Assembly (NCBI GenBank): GCA_044223665.1
Contig: JBGALT010000019.1
Span: 9,859 to 73,858 of the forward strand
DNA from: JBBSAT01 sp044223665
Lineage (GTDB): Bacteria; Myxococcota_A; Polyangia; Polyangiales; Sandaracinaceae
Direction: 5' to 3'
Length of the DNA: 64,000 nucleotides
The notes under the pieces were generated by a model, which did not search any database, was not told the origin of the DNA, and worked only from the letters and a program-made list of their open reading frames with translations. Of this stretch, positions 27,956 to 37,044 are shown piece after piece; within the stretch, counting starts at the first letter, position 1, and each line of letters starts with the position of its first letter. A program made the position numbers and the translations under genes.

Positions 27956-30900
27956 TCAGGGCAGCAGGCCGGCGCGCCGGCGGACGTCGAGCGCGAGGTC
28001 GCTGGTGGAGAAGCGCACGAGCTCGGTCACGAGCGGCGCGCCGCTCACGAGCTCGGGGACGCTCGCGCTGCCGTAGTCCCGCTCGGTGCGACGCAGGCCC
28101 TCGACGCTCGCGGCGAGATCGTCGGCCAGGAGCACGGCGGTCCGCGCAGCACCGAACGCGACGCTGCGTGCGAGCGCGGGCAGGTCGGAGGTGGCGAGCG
28201 CGACGTAGCGGGGCGCGATGTCGTCGAGCGCGCGCCGCGCCTTGCGAGAGAGCGCGCGCTGGATCCGGCGCGACTGATCCTCGAGCACGTCCTCGCTCGT
28301 CAGACCCTGACCGAAGGTCGGCGCGGCCACGCGCGCCGCCGCGGCGAGCAGGACCTCGAGCTCGCGCGGGGTGAGCTTGTCGAAGACCGGCAGGCCCAGC
28401 GCGACGTTCGCGACGCCGCGGGCGAGCAGGAAGATCTGCGCGGCCTCCGGTAGCTCGGTGAACGAGGCCGGGACGAGGATCGAGACCGGATCGGACAGCT
28501 CGATCGCGACGCCGCGACCGCGGACGCGGTGCGTGTAGAGCTCGATGTCGCCGCTCGAGAGGATCGTCGACAGCCGATCGAGCATGACCCGGAGCGGATG
28601 CCCGGACCGGGGCGCGATCCGGTCGCCGCGCCCGACACCCAGACCGTCGAGGTCGGGCGGATAGAGCTTGAGCACCGCCTCGGGGAGGGCGGCCAGCATC
28701 GCGAACGCCGGCGAGTGGAAGTCGAGGCGATAGAGGAGCGCGAGCGTCTCGCTCCCGAAGCTGCTCGGCAAGACGCGCGCGAGCGGGGGTGGGCGTCCCT
28801 TGGTGCGCGCTTCTTCTTCCGCGGTCGCCGCCCCGAGCAAGACCAAGGGCCCGTACGCCACGCCCTTCGCGTCGGGTGCGATGGCGCAGAGCTGCGCCGC
28901 CAGCTCGCGTGCGAGCTCGGCGTGGGCCGGATGCAGCTCGGTGAGGCGGCGCAGCGTCTCGAGGCCCTCCATCGGGCGGCCGGCCCGCAGCGTCTGGCGC
29001 GCGAAGCGGCGGGCGAGCTCGGCGTCGTCCGAGTAGCTGCGCATCGCCTCGCGCAGCACCTCGAGCGCGGCCTCGTGTCGTCCGAGCGTGTCGGAGAGCA
29101 CGTCGGCGAGGTCGACGTAGAGGCTCGCGGGCGGCGCCGTACGGGGATCGGAGCGGTTGCGCCGCACGTGGTCGTAGAGCGCCTGCGCGTAGCGCGACCA
29201 GGCGTTCGTGTCGCCCGTCGCGATCGAGCGGCGGAACGCGTCGCCGGCCAGGCCGTAGGGGCCGTCGATCGCGACCGCCTCTGCGAGCGCGTCGAGCGCG
29301 CGCCCGTCGTCCTCGCGCTCGCGCTCGAGCTTGGCCAGCTCCACGTACGCGGCCGCCTTGTCGGCGCGCCCGGCCGAGGCCGCTCCCAGACGGCGGTAGG
29401 CGTCCGCGGCGCGATCGAGGCGTCCGGCCTTGCGCTCGATGCGCGCGAGGATCGCGATGGCGCCCGGGCTCTCGCGCTCGATCGCGAGGATCGCGTCGAC
29501 GCTCGCGCGCGCCTTCTCGCCGTCGTGCAGCCGATCGATCTCGAGCGTAGCCAGGTCGATCAGCGTCTCGCGGAGGACGCCCTTGGGCGGCGAGAGGGCC
29601 GTGATCGCGCGCAGCTTCTCGGCCGCCTCGGCCCACTGCTCGGCGCTCGTGTAGAGCTTGGCGACCGCGCGCAAGAGGCCCAGATCGGTCGGGGCCACCT
29701 TCAGCGCGCGGTTGAGCGAGGCGATGCCGCCGGCCGTGTCACCGAGGACCTCGGCCTGCAGTCGCGCGACCTCGAGCGAGAGCGCCCCCACGCGCTCCGG
29801 CGACTTCGCGGCGAGCGCCGCGCGGCCGAGGCGATCGGCGGCGCGCCCGGCCTGCCCCTGCGTGGTCAGGATGTCGAGCAGCCGCGTCGGCGCCTCGACG
29901 TGATCGGGATCGAGCTCGAGCGCGCGCTCGAAGTCGGGGTAGGCGGCCGCGGCGTCGACCAGGGTCTCGGCCGTGATCACACCGGCACGCACCAGCAGGG
30001 CGGCGGCGCGACGCGGGCTCTCGACGAGCCGGGCCTCGCGGCGGAGCGCTTCGGCGAGCGTCTTCCAGTCCTGCGCCGCCTCGGCCGCGCGCGAGAGGCC
30101 GCGAACGGCGGCGAGGCTCTCCGGATCGGCCGCGACCGCGGTCGAGAACGCCTCGAGCGCGCGCCGATCCCCCGACTCGAGCAGGGCCTCCGCGAGACGC
30201 GCGCGGTGGGCAGCGGTGACCGCGGGATCGGCCGAGCCATCGGCGATCTTCGCGTCGATGGAGGCCAGGAGCGCGCGATCGCTCGTCTCGAGCGCGATCC
30301 GCTCGAGGCTCGCGAGCGCTCCCGCGTCCTGCGGCGAGAGGGCCAGCATCGCCTCGTAGGTCCCGCGCACATCCGCGGGCTTGGCGCCCAGCTTCAGCTC
30401 CTGGATGCGCGCGAGGTCGCGCAGCGCCGCGATCCGAGCGTCCGTCTCGACGTGAACGCGGGCGAGGGAGGCGAGCACGCCCGCGAGCGACTCCCATGCT
30501 CCCGCGCGCCGCATCAGCGGCTCGGCGACCAGCAGGCAGGCCAGATCGGCGGGGCTCCGTGCGAGCGCCTTCTCGACCAGCGCGAGCGCGCGCTTGGGAT
30601 CGGCGACGTGCTCGCTCGAGACCTCGGCCGCCCGCAGGTAGAGCGCGACGGCGACGTCGTCACCCTCGGCGGCACCGGCCTCGCGGTCGAGCTCGTCGAT
30701 CAGCTTCTTGTACGAGCCGTCCTGCGAGCGCAGGCGCGCGATCGCGTCGATCGCCGGGGGATACGTCGGATCGGCGTCCCGCGCGCTCTCGTAGAGCACC
30801 AGGGCGCGTGCGGCATCCGAGAGGCGCTCCTCGCGCACCTCGGCGGCGCGATGGGCGGTCCGCGCGCGCGCGATCGGGCTCGCCGCCGTGGCCGGCACCG

Positions 30901-33601
30901 CGGCGTCCGACTTGGCCGCGTCCGACTTGGCCGCGTCCGACTTGGCCGCGTCCGACTTGGGAGCCTTGGGCGATTCGTAGAGCGCGAGCTCGCGCTCGAT
31001 CGTCCGCGCGAGCTCTTCCCAGCTGTTACGCGACTGGAGCTTGCGGGCCAGCGTGCGGAGCGCGCGCACGTTCTTCGGATCGGCGTCGGCCGCGGCGCGG
31101 TAGTGCTGGAGCGCCTCGTCGTCGCGCCCGATGCGCTGCTCGCAGATCTCGCCCATCTTGGTGCGGAGCAGCGCGATCTCGTCCGAGCCCTTTGCGAGCT
31201 CGAGCTCGCGCTTGTAGAGATCGAGCAGCTCCTCCCAGCGTCCGGCGCGCGCGAGCAGGCGCCCGAGGCTCCCCAGGGCCGGCGCGTAGGTCGGCTCGAT
31301 CGTCAGCGCCCGACGATAACGAGCGATGGCGCCCTCGCGATCCCCGGCCATCTCCTCGAGCACCTCCCCGGCGCGATGGACGATGCCGAGCGTCGCCTTC
31401 GGATCGCGGATGAGACCCGCCTCGCGCTCGAGCGCGTCGACCAGCTCGGTCGGCCGCTTGGCGCGCTCGGCCGCCCGCTGCATCGCGTGGATGGCGCCCA
31501 TGTGCTTGGCGTCGATGGCGACCACGCGCTGGTAGGCGGCCAGCGCCTGCGCGGGCTCGTCGAGCGCGTCCTCGTACACGCCGCCGAGCTTCATCAGGTA
31601 CGTGATGGCCGCTTCGCCGCTCGCACCGTCGGCGGCCCGCCCGTAGAGCAGCGTGAGCTCGCGCCACTTGTGCGCCGTCGCGTAGAGCCGCGTGAGCGCC
31701 TTGAACGAGGGCGCGTAGCCCGGCACCAGCGTGATCGCGCGCGCGTGGTGCTCGATCGCGGTCTCGACCGAGCCGCGACGCTCGAGGATCGATGCCATCT
31801 TCGCGTGCGCCGCAGCACGCCGGCGCGCCTCGGGGCTCGCCTCCGCCTCGGCGCCCAGGATGCGGAGCAGCGCGGGCTCGTCGCCGAGGGCCTCGTAGAT
31901 CCGGGTCAGGGCCTGGAGCGTCGGCAGGTGCAGCGGGTCGACCGACAGCACTTCTTCGTAAGCCGCGACGGCGCCGTCCTCGTCGTCGAGCTGGTCCTCG
32001 CGGAGCGTGCCGATGCGGTGCAGCAGCGCGACCTTCTCGAAGCGCGAGGCCGAGGGCAGGCCCGCCAGCGTCGTGAGGACGCGGGCCAGCGCATCCGCGC
32101 GCTCGGCCGTGTCGTAGAGCCGCGCGAGATCCTCGAGGACCATCGGCTCGGTCGGCGCCTCGGCGAGGGCGCGCTCGAGCGCCGCGATGGCCTCGTCGCG
32201 GTTGCCGAGCCGGTCGGCCGAGATCTGCGCGATGCGGTGGAGCGTCATCGCCTTGATCATCGGCTCGGACGCGCGCGCCACCTTGCGCTCGAGGAGCGTC
32301 GCGAGATCACGCCATCGCTTCTGGCCGTGCAGCAGGCGCTCGAGGGCCTCGAGCGCGAAGGCCACGTCCGGATCGAGACGCAGCGCCGTCTGGTAGAGCT
32401 CGATGGCCGTCTCGAGATCCTTCTGGCGGATCTCCGCGATGCGGGCCCGCGCGACCACGAGCGCGGCGCGATGCCGAGGATCGCCCGATGCGGCGTTCGC
32501 GGCCTTCTCGTACGTGCGCGCGAGCTCCTGCCACTGTGCGGCGTCGAGGTCCGACTGCTCGATGGCCCTCAGCGCCGATCGATCGGCGCGATCGAGATCG
32601 AGCGCGACCGCGTACTGCGCGCGCGCCTCGACGCGCTGGCCGAGGACGTCCTCGAGCAGGCGCCCCTTGGCGACGTGGAGCGCCGCGCGGCGCTTGGGAT
32701 CGCGCGTGATGCGCGCCTCGGCATCGAAGAGCGGCAGCGCGTCCTTGTACGACTTGAGCGCGATGAGCGTGCGGCGCGCGCCCTGGATCGTGGGCAGGTG
32801 CTCGGGGAGCTTGGCCAGGGCCTCGAGGTAGTGGTGGCTGGCCTTGCGCAGGTCGCCGCTCGCGAGCTCGTGGACGCGGGCGATCTCGAAGTGCAGGCGC
32901 GCGCGGCGGAGCGGGTCGGTCAGCTCGAGCAGCTCGCGCTCCCAGGCGTCGACGCCCGTCTCCACGGGGCGCGGGGCGGGGGCGGGCGGAGGCGCTTGCG
33001 GACCGCTCGGTGCAGCGGCGCTCCCGCTGCTCGACGGGGTCGGCGCCGACGGAGCGGCGGGTGTGCCGCCCGGGCGAGCGGCGGCCGCCGGTGGTGGGGC
33101 GCCGGGTGCGGCCGGCGGAGAGCCCAGACCGGCCGGAGGCGGAGGAGGAGGCGCGGGAGGCGGGGGCGCCGCGCGTGGCGGAGGGGCGGCACGCGGAGGA
33201 GCCGGTGCGGCCCGCGGAGGCGGCGCGGCGCGCGGAGGGGCCGCGGCGGCGACCTTGGGCGGCGGACGAACGGACGCGGCCCGCGTCGTACCCGGCGAGC
33301 TGGTGCCCGGCGAGCTCGAACCGGCGGGAGGCGGTGGTGGCGGCACGGAGCGCTTCTCGAGGCGCACCGAGCCCGTGGGCACGCGCGGGAGCGACGGCTC
33401 GCGCCGAGCCGGCGCCTTCGCCGGCGGTGGAACGACCTCTCCCTCGAGGTCGCTGAGCATCGTCTCGAGGCTCGAGTCGGCGCTGATCGGGCTGGCGATC
33501 TTCGGCACCTCCACGACCTCGTCGAGGGAGACCTCGAGCGTCGAGTCCTTGGGCGGGGTGCCGCGCGCAGCGGCGGTCTTCTTCTCGGTCGAGTCGGCCA
33601 T
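27956..33601 (-). CDS. giant TPR protein, 1881 aa
   Basis: Soluble, no signal peptide. An acidic N-terminus (1-60) and a Pro/Ala-rich disordered region (about 60-215) precede roughly 1300 residues of TPR repeats in the style of ERALELDPDHVEAPTRLLDIL. Near residue 885 a KSDAA unit is repeated four times (DNA repeat at 30903-30960). The last ~300 residues (from about SSFGSETLALLYRLDFHSPA) form a separate conserved-looking domain. Such proteins are typical of myxobacteria, where some act in motility or secretion complexes; the role here is unknown. It starts 3 nt after the stop of the 521-aa TPR gene. The opposite strand is open for over 2000 codons as a GC artefact. Confidence 0.9.
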   Translation of the reverse strand: MADSTEKKTAAARGTPPKDSTLEVSLDEVVEVPKIASPISADSSLETMLSDLEGEVVPPPAKAPARREPSLPRVPTGSVRLEKRSVPPPPPPAGSSSPGTSSPGTTRAASVRPPPKVAAAAPPRAAPPPRAAPAPPRAAPPPRAAPPPPAPPPPPPAGLGSPPAAPGAPPPAAAARPGGTPAAPSAPTPSSSGSAAAPSGPQAPPPAPAPRPVETGVDAWERELLELTDPLRRARLHFEIARVHELASGDLRKASHHYLEALAKLPEHLPTIQGARRTLIALKSYKDALPLFDAEARITRDPKRRAALHVAKGRLLEDVLGQRVEARAQYAVALDLDRADRSALRAIEQSDLDAAQWQELARTYEKAANAASGDPRHRAALVVARARIAEIRQKDLETAIELYQTALRLDPDVAFALEALERLLHGQKRWRDLATLLERKVARASEPMIKAMTLHRIAQISADRLGNRDEAIAALERALAEAPTEPMVLEDLARLYDTAERADALARVLTTLAGLPSASRFEKVALLHRIGTLREDQLDDEDGAVAAYEEVLSVDPLHLPTLQALTRIYEALGDEPALLRILGAEAEASPEARRRAAAHAKMASILERRGSVETAIEHHARAITLVPGYAPSFKALTRLYATAHKWRELTLLYGRAADGASGEAAITYLMKLGGVYEDALDEPAQALAAYQRVVAIDAKHMGAIHAMQRAAERAKRPTELVDALEREAGLIRDPKATLGIVHRAGEVLEEMAGDREGAIARYRRALTIEPTYAPALGSLGRLLARAGRWEELLDLYKRELELAKGSDEIALLRTKMGEICEQRIGRDDEALQHYRAAADADPKNVRALRTLARKLQSRNSWEELARTIERELALYESPKAPKSDAAKSDAAKSDAAKSDAAVPATAASPIARARTAHRAAEVREERLSDAARALVLYESARDADPTYPPAIDAIARLRSQDGSYKKLIDELDREAGAAEGDDVAVALYLRAAEVSSEHVADPKRALALVEKALARSPADLACLLVAEPLMRRAGAWESLAGVLASLARVHVETDARIAALRDLARIQELKLGAKPADVRGTYEAMLALSPQDAGALASLERIALETSDRALLASIDAKIADGSADPAVTAAHRARLAEALLESGDRRALEAFSTAVAADPESLAAVRGLSRAAEAAQDWKTLAEALRREARLVESPRRAAALLVRAGVITAETLVDAAAAYPDFERALELDPDHVEAPTRLLDILTTQGQAGRAADRLGRAALAAKSPERVGALSLEVARLQAEVLGDTAGGIASLNRALKVAPTDLGLLRAVAKLYTSAEQWAEAAEKLRAITALSPPKGVLRETLIDLATLEIDRLHDGEKARASVDAILAIERESPGAIAILARIERKAGRLDRAADAYRRLGAASAGRADKAAAYVELAKLEREREDDGRALDALAEAVAIDGPYGLAGDAFRRSIATGDTNAWSRYAQALYDHVRRNRSDPRTAPPASLYVDLADVLSDTLGRHEAALEVLREAMRSYSDDAELARRFARQTLRAGRPMEGLETLRRLTELHPAHAELARELAAQLCAIAPDAKGVAYGPLVLLGAATAEEEARTKGRPPPLARVLPSSFGSETLALLYRLDFHSPAFAMLAALPEAVLKLYPPDLDGLGVGRGDRIAPRSGHPLRVMLDRLSTILSSGDIELYTHRVRGRGVAIELSDPVSILVPASFTELPEAAQIFLLARGVANVALGLPVFDKLTPRELEVLLAAAARVAAPTFGQGLTSEDVLEDQSRRIQRALSRKARRALDDIAPRYVALATSDLPALARSVAFGAARTAVLLADDLAASVEGLRRTERDYGSASVPELVSGAPLVTELVRFSTSDLALDVRRRAGLLP
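30903..30960. repeat. 15-bp tandem repeat, 3.9 copies
   Basis: Unit GCGTCCGACTTGGCC, nearly identical copies, inside the giant TPR gene; it encodes the KSDAA repeat. It probably arises by slippage in a disordered linker between TPR blocks and is likely variable between strains. Confidence 0.85.
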
Positions 33602-33604
33602 GGA

Positions 33605-35170
33605 TCAACGCACCCGCACGATGGGTCGGACGTGAACGACGGCCGCGCCGTCGCGCACGAGGGGAGGAGCGGGCGAGGGCCCGGGTGTGGATCGCGCGAC
33701 GGCCGCGAGGCCGACGCCGGGCGCGACCGCGGCGACCGACGCCAAGCTCGGCGTCGAGGGCGCCGGGCGCTCGGCCGCCACCGGCGCAGGTGGTGGTGGC
33801 GACGCAGCGACGGGGGCGGGTGGAACCGGCGCCGCGACTGGCGCGGGCGCCGCCTTTTCCGCGCGGATCGGCGGAGCCTGTCGGAACCGCTCGACCGACG
33901 TGTGTGCGCCGTCGTCCTCGAACGCGGGGTGCAGATGCGAGCGCAGGAGCGGCGCTGCTGGGGTCGGCGCCATCGCCGCGGCTGCGGCGACGATCACGCG
34001 CAGCTCGTTCAGGCGCGTCGCGAACCGAGGCTTGCCGGGATAGCGCTGCACGAGCAGCTCGTAGATGGGGATCGCGCGCTCGGGGTTTCCCGACTTCACG
34101 TGGAGCTCGGCCTCTTCGTCGGGACGGATCACCGACGTCGAGCCCTCTTCTTCGTCCCACGTCCCGGAGGCCTTCGGCGCCGTCGGCTTCGGCGGAGCGG
34201 CCCAGCCCTCGACGCTCACGCGTGGGCCTTTCTTGTTGAGCCAATCGGGCGCCGGCGTCTTGGCGAGCTCGAGCGGCTCGGGATCGCCCGCGGGCGCCTC
34301 TTCGATCGCGCGCCGGAGCACGAGGACGTCGGCGAGGCGATCGCGCGCGACGTGATCGTTCGGCTGCTCGACCACGATGCGGCGCAGCTGCTTCTCCGCG
34401 TCCTCGAAGTTGCCCATGCGCAGCTGGAAGAGCGCCATCGCCGGACCGCCGAGGGGCACCGTGCCCGCGTGCGTCGGAGCTTCTTCGGCGAGCACGCGCT
34501 CGGCGGCAGAGAGCAGGCGCGCGAGCGCCATCGCGATCGGAAGCACGCCGGGCGACTTCTCGGCGGCCCCGCGCAGCTGCGTGAGCGCGCCAGGGAGATC
34601 GTGCGCGGCGAGGGACTTCGCGACCGACGCGCGCAGCTCGGGCTCGATGCCGCTGGCCCCCTCGGCCGCCGTCGACGACCAGAAGCCCCGGAGCAGGCGC
34701 CACGCCACGCGCATGCGATCGAGCAGTGCCGCCGGCACGCTCTCGCCGCGCACGACCTCGCGCTCGATGGCCGCGATCTCGGCGAGCGATCCGGAAGCGA
34801 CGATGCTCGTCCATCGCTCGAGCCACGCACCCTCGAGCCCGGAGGGCTCCATCACCAGCGAGAGGGCCTGGGCGATCTCGACGCCCGCGACGGTGCTCCC
34901 CACCTTGGCGCCGCGCGTGACGGCCCACGCCTCGATCAGGCGGCCCTGCGCCGCGAGCGCCTCGACGAGCCCGGCATCGAGGGCGACCGGCGCACCGACG
35001 ACGCGATCGTTGGGTCGGGCGCGGACGGCGGCGAGGAGGGCCTCACAGCGCGGCTTCTCGTCGCCGCCGCGCTGCACGACGGCTTCCATCAGATCGATGG
35101 CGGCCTCGCGCGCGCCGTGGACGAGCAACGCCCGGGCGACTTGATCGAGCGACGGGATCGACCGCCTCAC
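33605..35170 (-). CDS. TPR protein, 521 aa
   Basis: Soluble helical protein with TPR units such as AMALFQLRMGNFEDAEKQLRRI and AELHVKSGNPERAIPIYELLVQ (the latter around 350-390), then a Pro/Ala-rich C-terminal tail. It lies immediately upstream of the giant TPR gene (stop and ATG three bases apart), so both are made together. It starts with GTG at 35170. A TATGAT -10-like hexamer sits eight nt upstream of the GTG and no ribosome site is present, suggesting a leaderless message. Three 16-bp repeats lie just beyond. Confidence 0.85.
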   Translation of the reverse strand: MRRSIPSLDQVARALLVHGAREAAIDLMEAVVQRGGDEKPRCEALLAAVRARPNDRVVGAPVALDAGLVEALAAQGRLIEAWAVTRGAKVGSTVAGVEIAQALSLVMEPSGLEGAWLERWTSIVASGSLAEIAAIEREVVRGESVPAALLDRMRVAWRLLRGFWSSTAAEGASGIEPELRASVAKSLAAHDLPGALTQLRGAAEKSPGVLPIAMALARLLSAAERVLAEEAPTHAGTVPLGGPAMALFQLRMGNFEDAEKQLRRIVVEQPNDHVARDRLADVLVLRRAIEEAPAGDPEPLELAKTPAPDWLNKKGPRVSVEGWAAPPKPTAPKASGTWDEEEGSTSVIRPDEEAELHVKSGNPERAIPIYELLVQRYPGKPRFATRLNELRVIVAAAAAMAPTPAAPLLRSHLHPAFEDDGAHTSVERFRQAPPIRAEKAAPAPVAAPVPPAPVAASPPPPAPVAAERPAPSTPSLASVAAVAPGVGLAAVARSTPGPSPAPPLVRDGAAVVHVRPIVRVR

Positions 35171-35178
35171 GGCGTCGA

Positions 35179-35184
35179 ATCATA
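35179..35184 (-). promoter_or_regulatory. TATGAT -10 element for the TPR operon
   Basis: Five of six matches to TATAAT, ending eight nt before the GTG start at 35170, so transcription would begin at or next to the start codon. No good -35 is seen; the 16-bp repeats begin 13 nt upstream, where an activator could bind. Confidence 0.5.
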
Positions 35185-35197
35185 CTCGTGCCCGGAC

Positions 35198-35245
35198 ATC
35201 GCCGTACGATCAAATCGCCGTACGATCGAAGCGCCGTACGATCAA
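35198..35245. repeat. three 16-bp direct repeats, candidate operator
   Basis: Head-to-tail copies ATCGCCGTACGATCAA (35198-35213), ATCGCCGTACGATCGA (35214-35229) and AGCGCCGTACGATCAA (35230-35245), each with the palindrome CGTACG. They lie upstream of the TATGAT element of the TPR operon; the third overlaps the stop codon of the neighbouring gene. Spacing and position suit a regulator-binding array. Confidence 0.7.
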
Positions 35246-35913
35246 AACGGCGCGCGCGCGCCGTCGAGCCCGCGGGCGTCGACCGGGCGGAACCACCGAA
35301 CGATCAGCATCAGGTCGACGAGCACGAACACGACGGCGAGGATCGCGAGCGCGACGGCCCACCACGACGAGCCCGGGGTCTCGTCGACCAGCAGGACGTA
35401 CGTCTCGGGCGTCACCGGCAGGTCCATCGGGCCCGCCATGTAGTCTCGCACCGCCGAGAGGCGACCGCCGAGGTCGGCGAAGCGCACGAGGCGCCCGCTG
35501 TACGTGGTCCGCGGCGCGCGCGCCTCGGCCTCCGTCATGTGGACGAGGACCGTCCGCTGGCCCGCCAGCGGAAAGACGACGTACTGCTCGCCGGTCACGA
35601 CGCGGCGGTAGCGCACGGTCCCCGCGGTCAGCGGCGTGCCGCTCACGGTGACGAGCGTGTTCGGCTCCAGCGTGGCTGCGGCGACCGAGGTCGCGGCTCC
35701 GAGATCGCGCACCTCGCCGCGTGCGAAGAAGAACGCGAGATCGCTGCGGAGCGAGGCCACGAGGGCGAAGGCGACCACCACGACCAGCGCCATCAGCGTC
35801 ATCGTCGCCAGGCGCCGCCCGGGCGGCGGGGCCGGCAGGGCCAAGAGCTCGGGGTCGACCTCGTCCCCGCCCAAGAGGGGGGTGTCGGGAGTGCCGGAAC
35901 GACTGGGGTTCAT
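35242..35913 (-). CDS. two-TM membrane protein
   Basis: 223 aa. A cytosolic N-terminus with a Pro-rich stretch leads into membrane segment one (MTLMALVVVVAFALVASL, about 38-55). A beta-rich extracytoplasmic domain of about 120 residues follows (TLVTVSGTPLTAGTVRYRRV, VLVHMTEAEARAPRTTYSGR). Membrane segment two (WWAVALAILAVVFVLVDLMLIV) lies near the C-terminus. No family recognised. The ATG at 35913 is chosen over a GTG at 35922. It ends inside the repeat array that precedes the TPR operon. Confidence 0.78.
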   Translation of the reverse strand: MNPSRSGTPDTPLLGGDEVDPELLALPAPPPGRRLATMTLMALVVVVAFALVASLRSDLAFFFARGEVRDLGAATSVAAATLEPNTLVTVSGTPLTAGTVRYRRVVTGEQYVVFPLAGQRTVLVHMTEAEARAPRTTYSGRLVRFADLGGRLSAVRDYMAGPMDLPVTPETYVLLVDETPGSSWWAVALAILAVVFVLVDLMLIVRWFRPVDARGLDGARAPF

Positions 35914-36038
35914 GCCTGCCACGAGCTTCTAGACAACGAGGGTACGGAAAGGTTCGCCGAAGTCGAGCCCGGAGGGTGGGGACCAGCTCGCTCCGTGTGA
36001 ACTACGCCGCGCGCTTACGCGCCTGCCATGTGACCAGG

Positions 36039-36056
36039 TGCGACCTATCGGTCGCA
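36039..36056. terminator. hairpin after the alpha/beta hydrolase gene
   Basis: TGCGACC-TATC-GGTCGCA: perfect 7-bp stem with a 4-nt loop, 10 nt past the stop of the minus-strand hydrolase gene. A second small hairpin (GCGCG-CTTA-CGCGC) lies near 36010. There is no T-tract. Confidence 0.45.
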
Positions 36057-36066
36057 ATTCCAGCGA

Positions 36067-37044
36067 TTAGGAGCCCCGGTCGGCCAGCCAGCGCGCGATC
36101 GGCTCGAAGACGCGCTCGGGGGCCTCGTTGCCGACGAAGAGGTCGGCGTGGGCGTACCAGTCCCGGTCGTCCCCGATCCTCAGCGTGGTGGCGTCGCGGC
36201 TTCCCCACGCGTCGAGGGCCGACAGCGCCACCCGCTCGGGGACGATCCCGTCGCGGTTGGAGAGGACCGCGAGCAGCGGGCCGCGCTCGCGGCCGAGCGC
36301 GCGCGTCACGTCCACGCCTCCCACCACCAGATGCCCGCTCTTCATCCAGGCGGCGATGTCGCGGTTCACGGCCGGCACCGGATCCTCGACCGTGCGCACG
36401 AGCTCGCTCGCGGCGTCCAGATCCACGTGGCTGGCGTTCATGTACATCCCGAGAAGCCCTGGCGCGTGGCGCACGACGGGCAAGACGAGCGACGCGATGG
36501 CGCGCGTGCCCCGGATGCGGAGCGCGCCCGCGACGCGCCGCGACGCGAACGGGACACGGAGCACGAGCGGCACCTCGCCCCACACGAGGGGCGAGCCGAC
36601 CGCGACCACGCTGCCGATTCGGTGCGCAGGAGTGAGCGCGAGGTGCGCGAACGTGATCGAGCCGCCGAGGCTCGCGCCGAGCACGTCGACGCGGGTGGCC
36701 GCCCGCGCGGTCGTGTGCCGCAGCACGAGATCGACGAGCGCCGGCAGGTCACGCGCCGCGTAGCGCTCGAGCGTCGGCTCGGCCGCGCTTCGGTCGATCG
36801 GGCGCGAGCGCCCTTGGGCGCGCAGGTTGGCGGTCCACACCTCGAGACCACTGCCGGCCAGGTGCGCCTCGAGCGAGGTGCCTCGCGGATGGAAGCCGAA
36901 GATGAACCCGTTCATGCCGTAGCCGGGCACGATCAGCAGCGGCCGCCGCGACGGATCGCTCCCACCGGCGCGGCGCGTGCGGACCACGTGCAGGCGCCAG
37001 CCATCGTCGGTCTCGCAGTCGAAGTCGTCGCGCACGAGCGTCAT
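36067..37044 (-). CDS. alpha/beta hydrolase
   Basis: 325 aa. Oxyanion region LLIVPGYGMNG, nucleophile Ser125 in LGASLGGS, probable acid Asp in VLSNRDGIVP and His in DWYAHADLFVG: a complete hydrolase triad. The architecture resembles PhaC/lipase-like carboxylesterases acting on hydrophobic esters; substrate unknown. The ATG at 37044 overlaps the stop of the upstream TMTC-like gene (ATGA), and GGAGGGAG lies upstream, so translation is coupled. Confidence 0.88.
   Translation of the reverse strand: MTLVRDDFDCETDDGWRLHVVRTRRAGGSDPSRRPLLIVPGYGMNGFIFGFHPRGTSLEAHLAGSGLEVWTANLRAQGRSRPIDRSAAEPTLERYAARDLPALVDLVLRHTTARAATRVDVLGASLGGSITFAHLALTPAHRIGSVVAVGSPLVWGEVPLVLRVPFASRRVAGALRIRGTRAIASLVLPVVRHAPGLLGMYMNASHVDLDAASELVRTVEDPVPAVNRDIAAWMKSGHLVVGGVDVTRALGRERGPLLAVLSNRDGIVPERVALSALDAWGSRDATTLRIGDDRDWYAHADLFVGNEAPERVFEPIARWLADRGS

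Noticed and set aside
30903..30960. CRISPR or regulatory repeat
   Set aside because: It is an in-frame coding repeat (KSDAA) without spacers.
35198..35245. CRISPR array
   Set aside because: The 16-bp units are contiguous with no spacers, and no cas gene is present.
28529..35443. A 2304-codon open frame on the plus strand across the TPR genes
   Set aside because: It is antisense to clear TPR repeats, has Arg/Glu-rich low-complexity sequence without domains, and is expected from the lack of stop codons in very GC-rich DNA.
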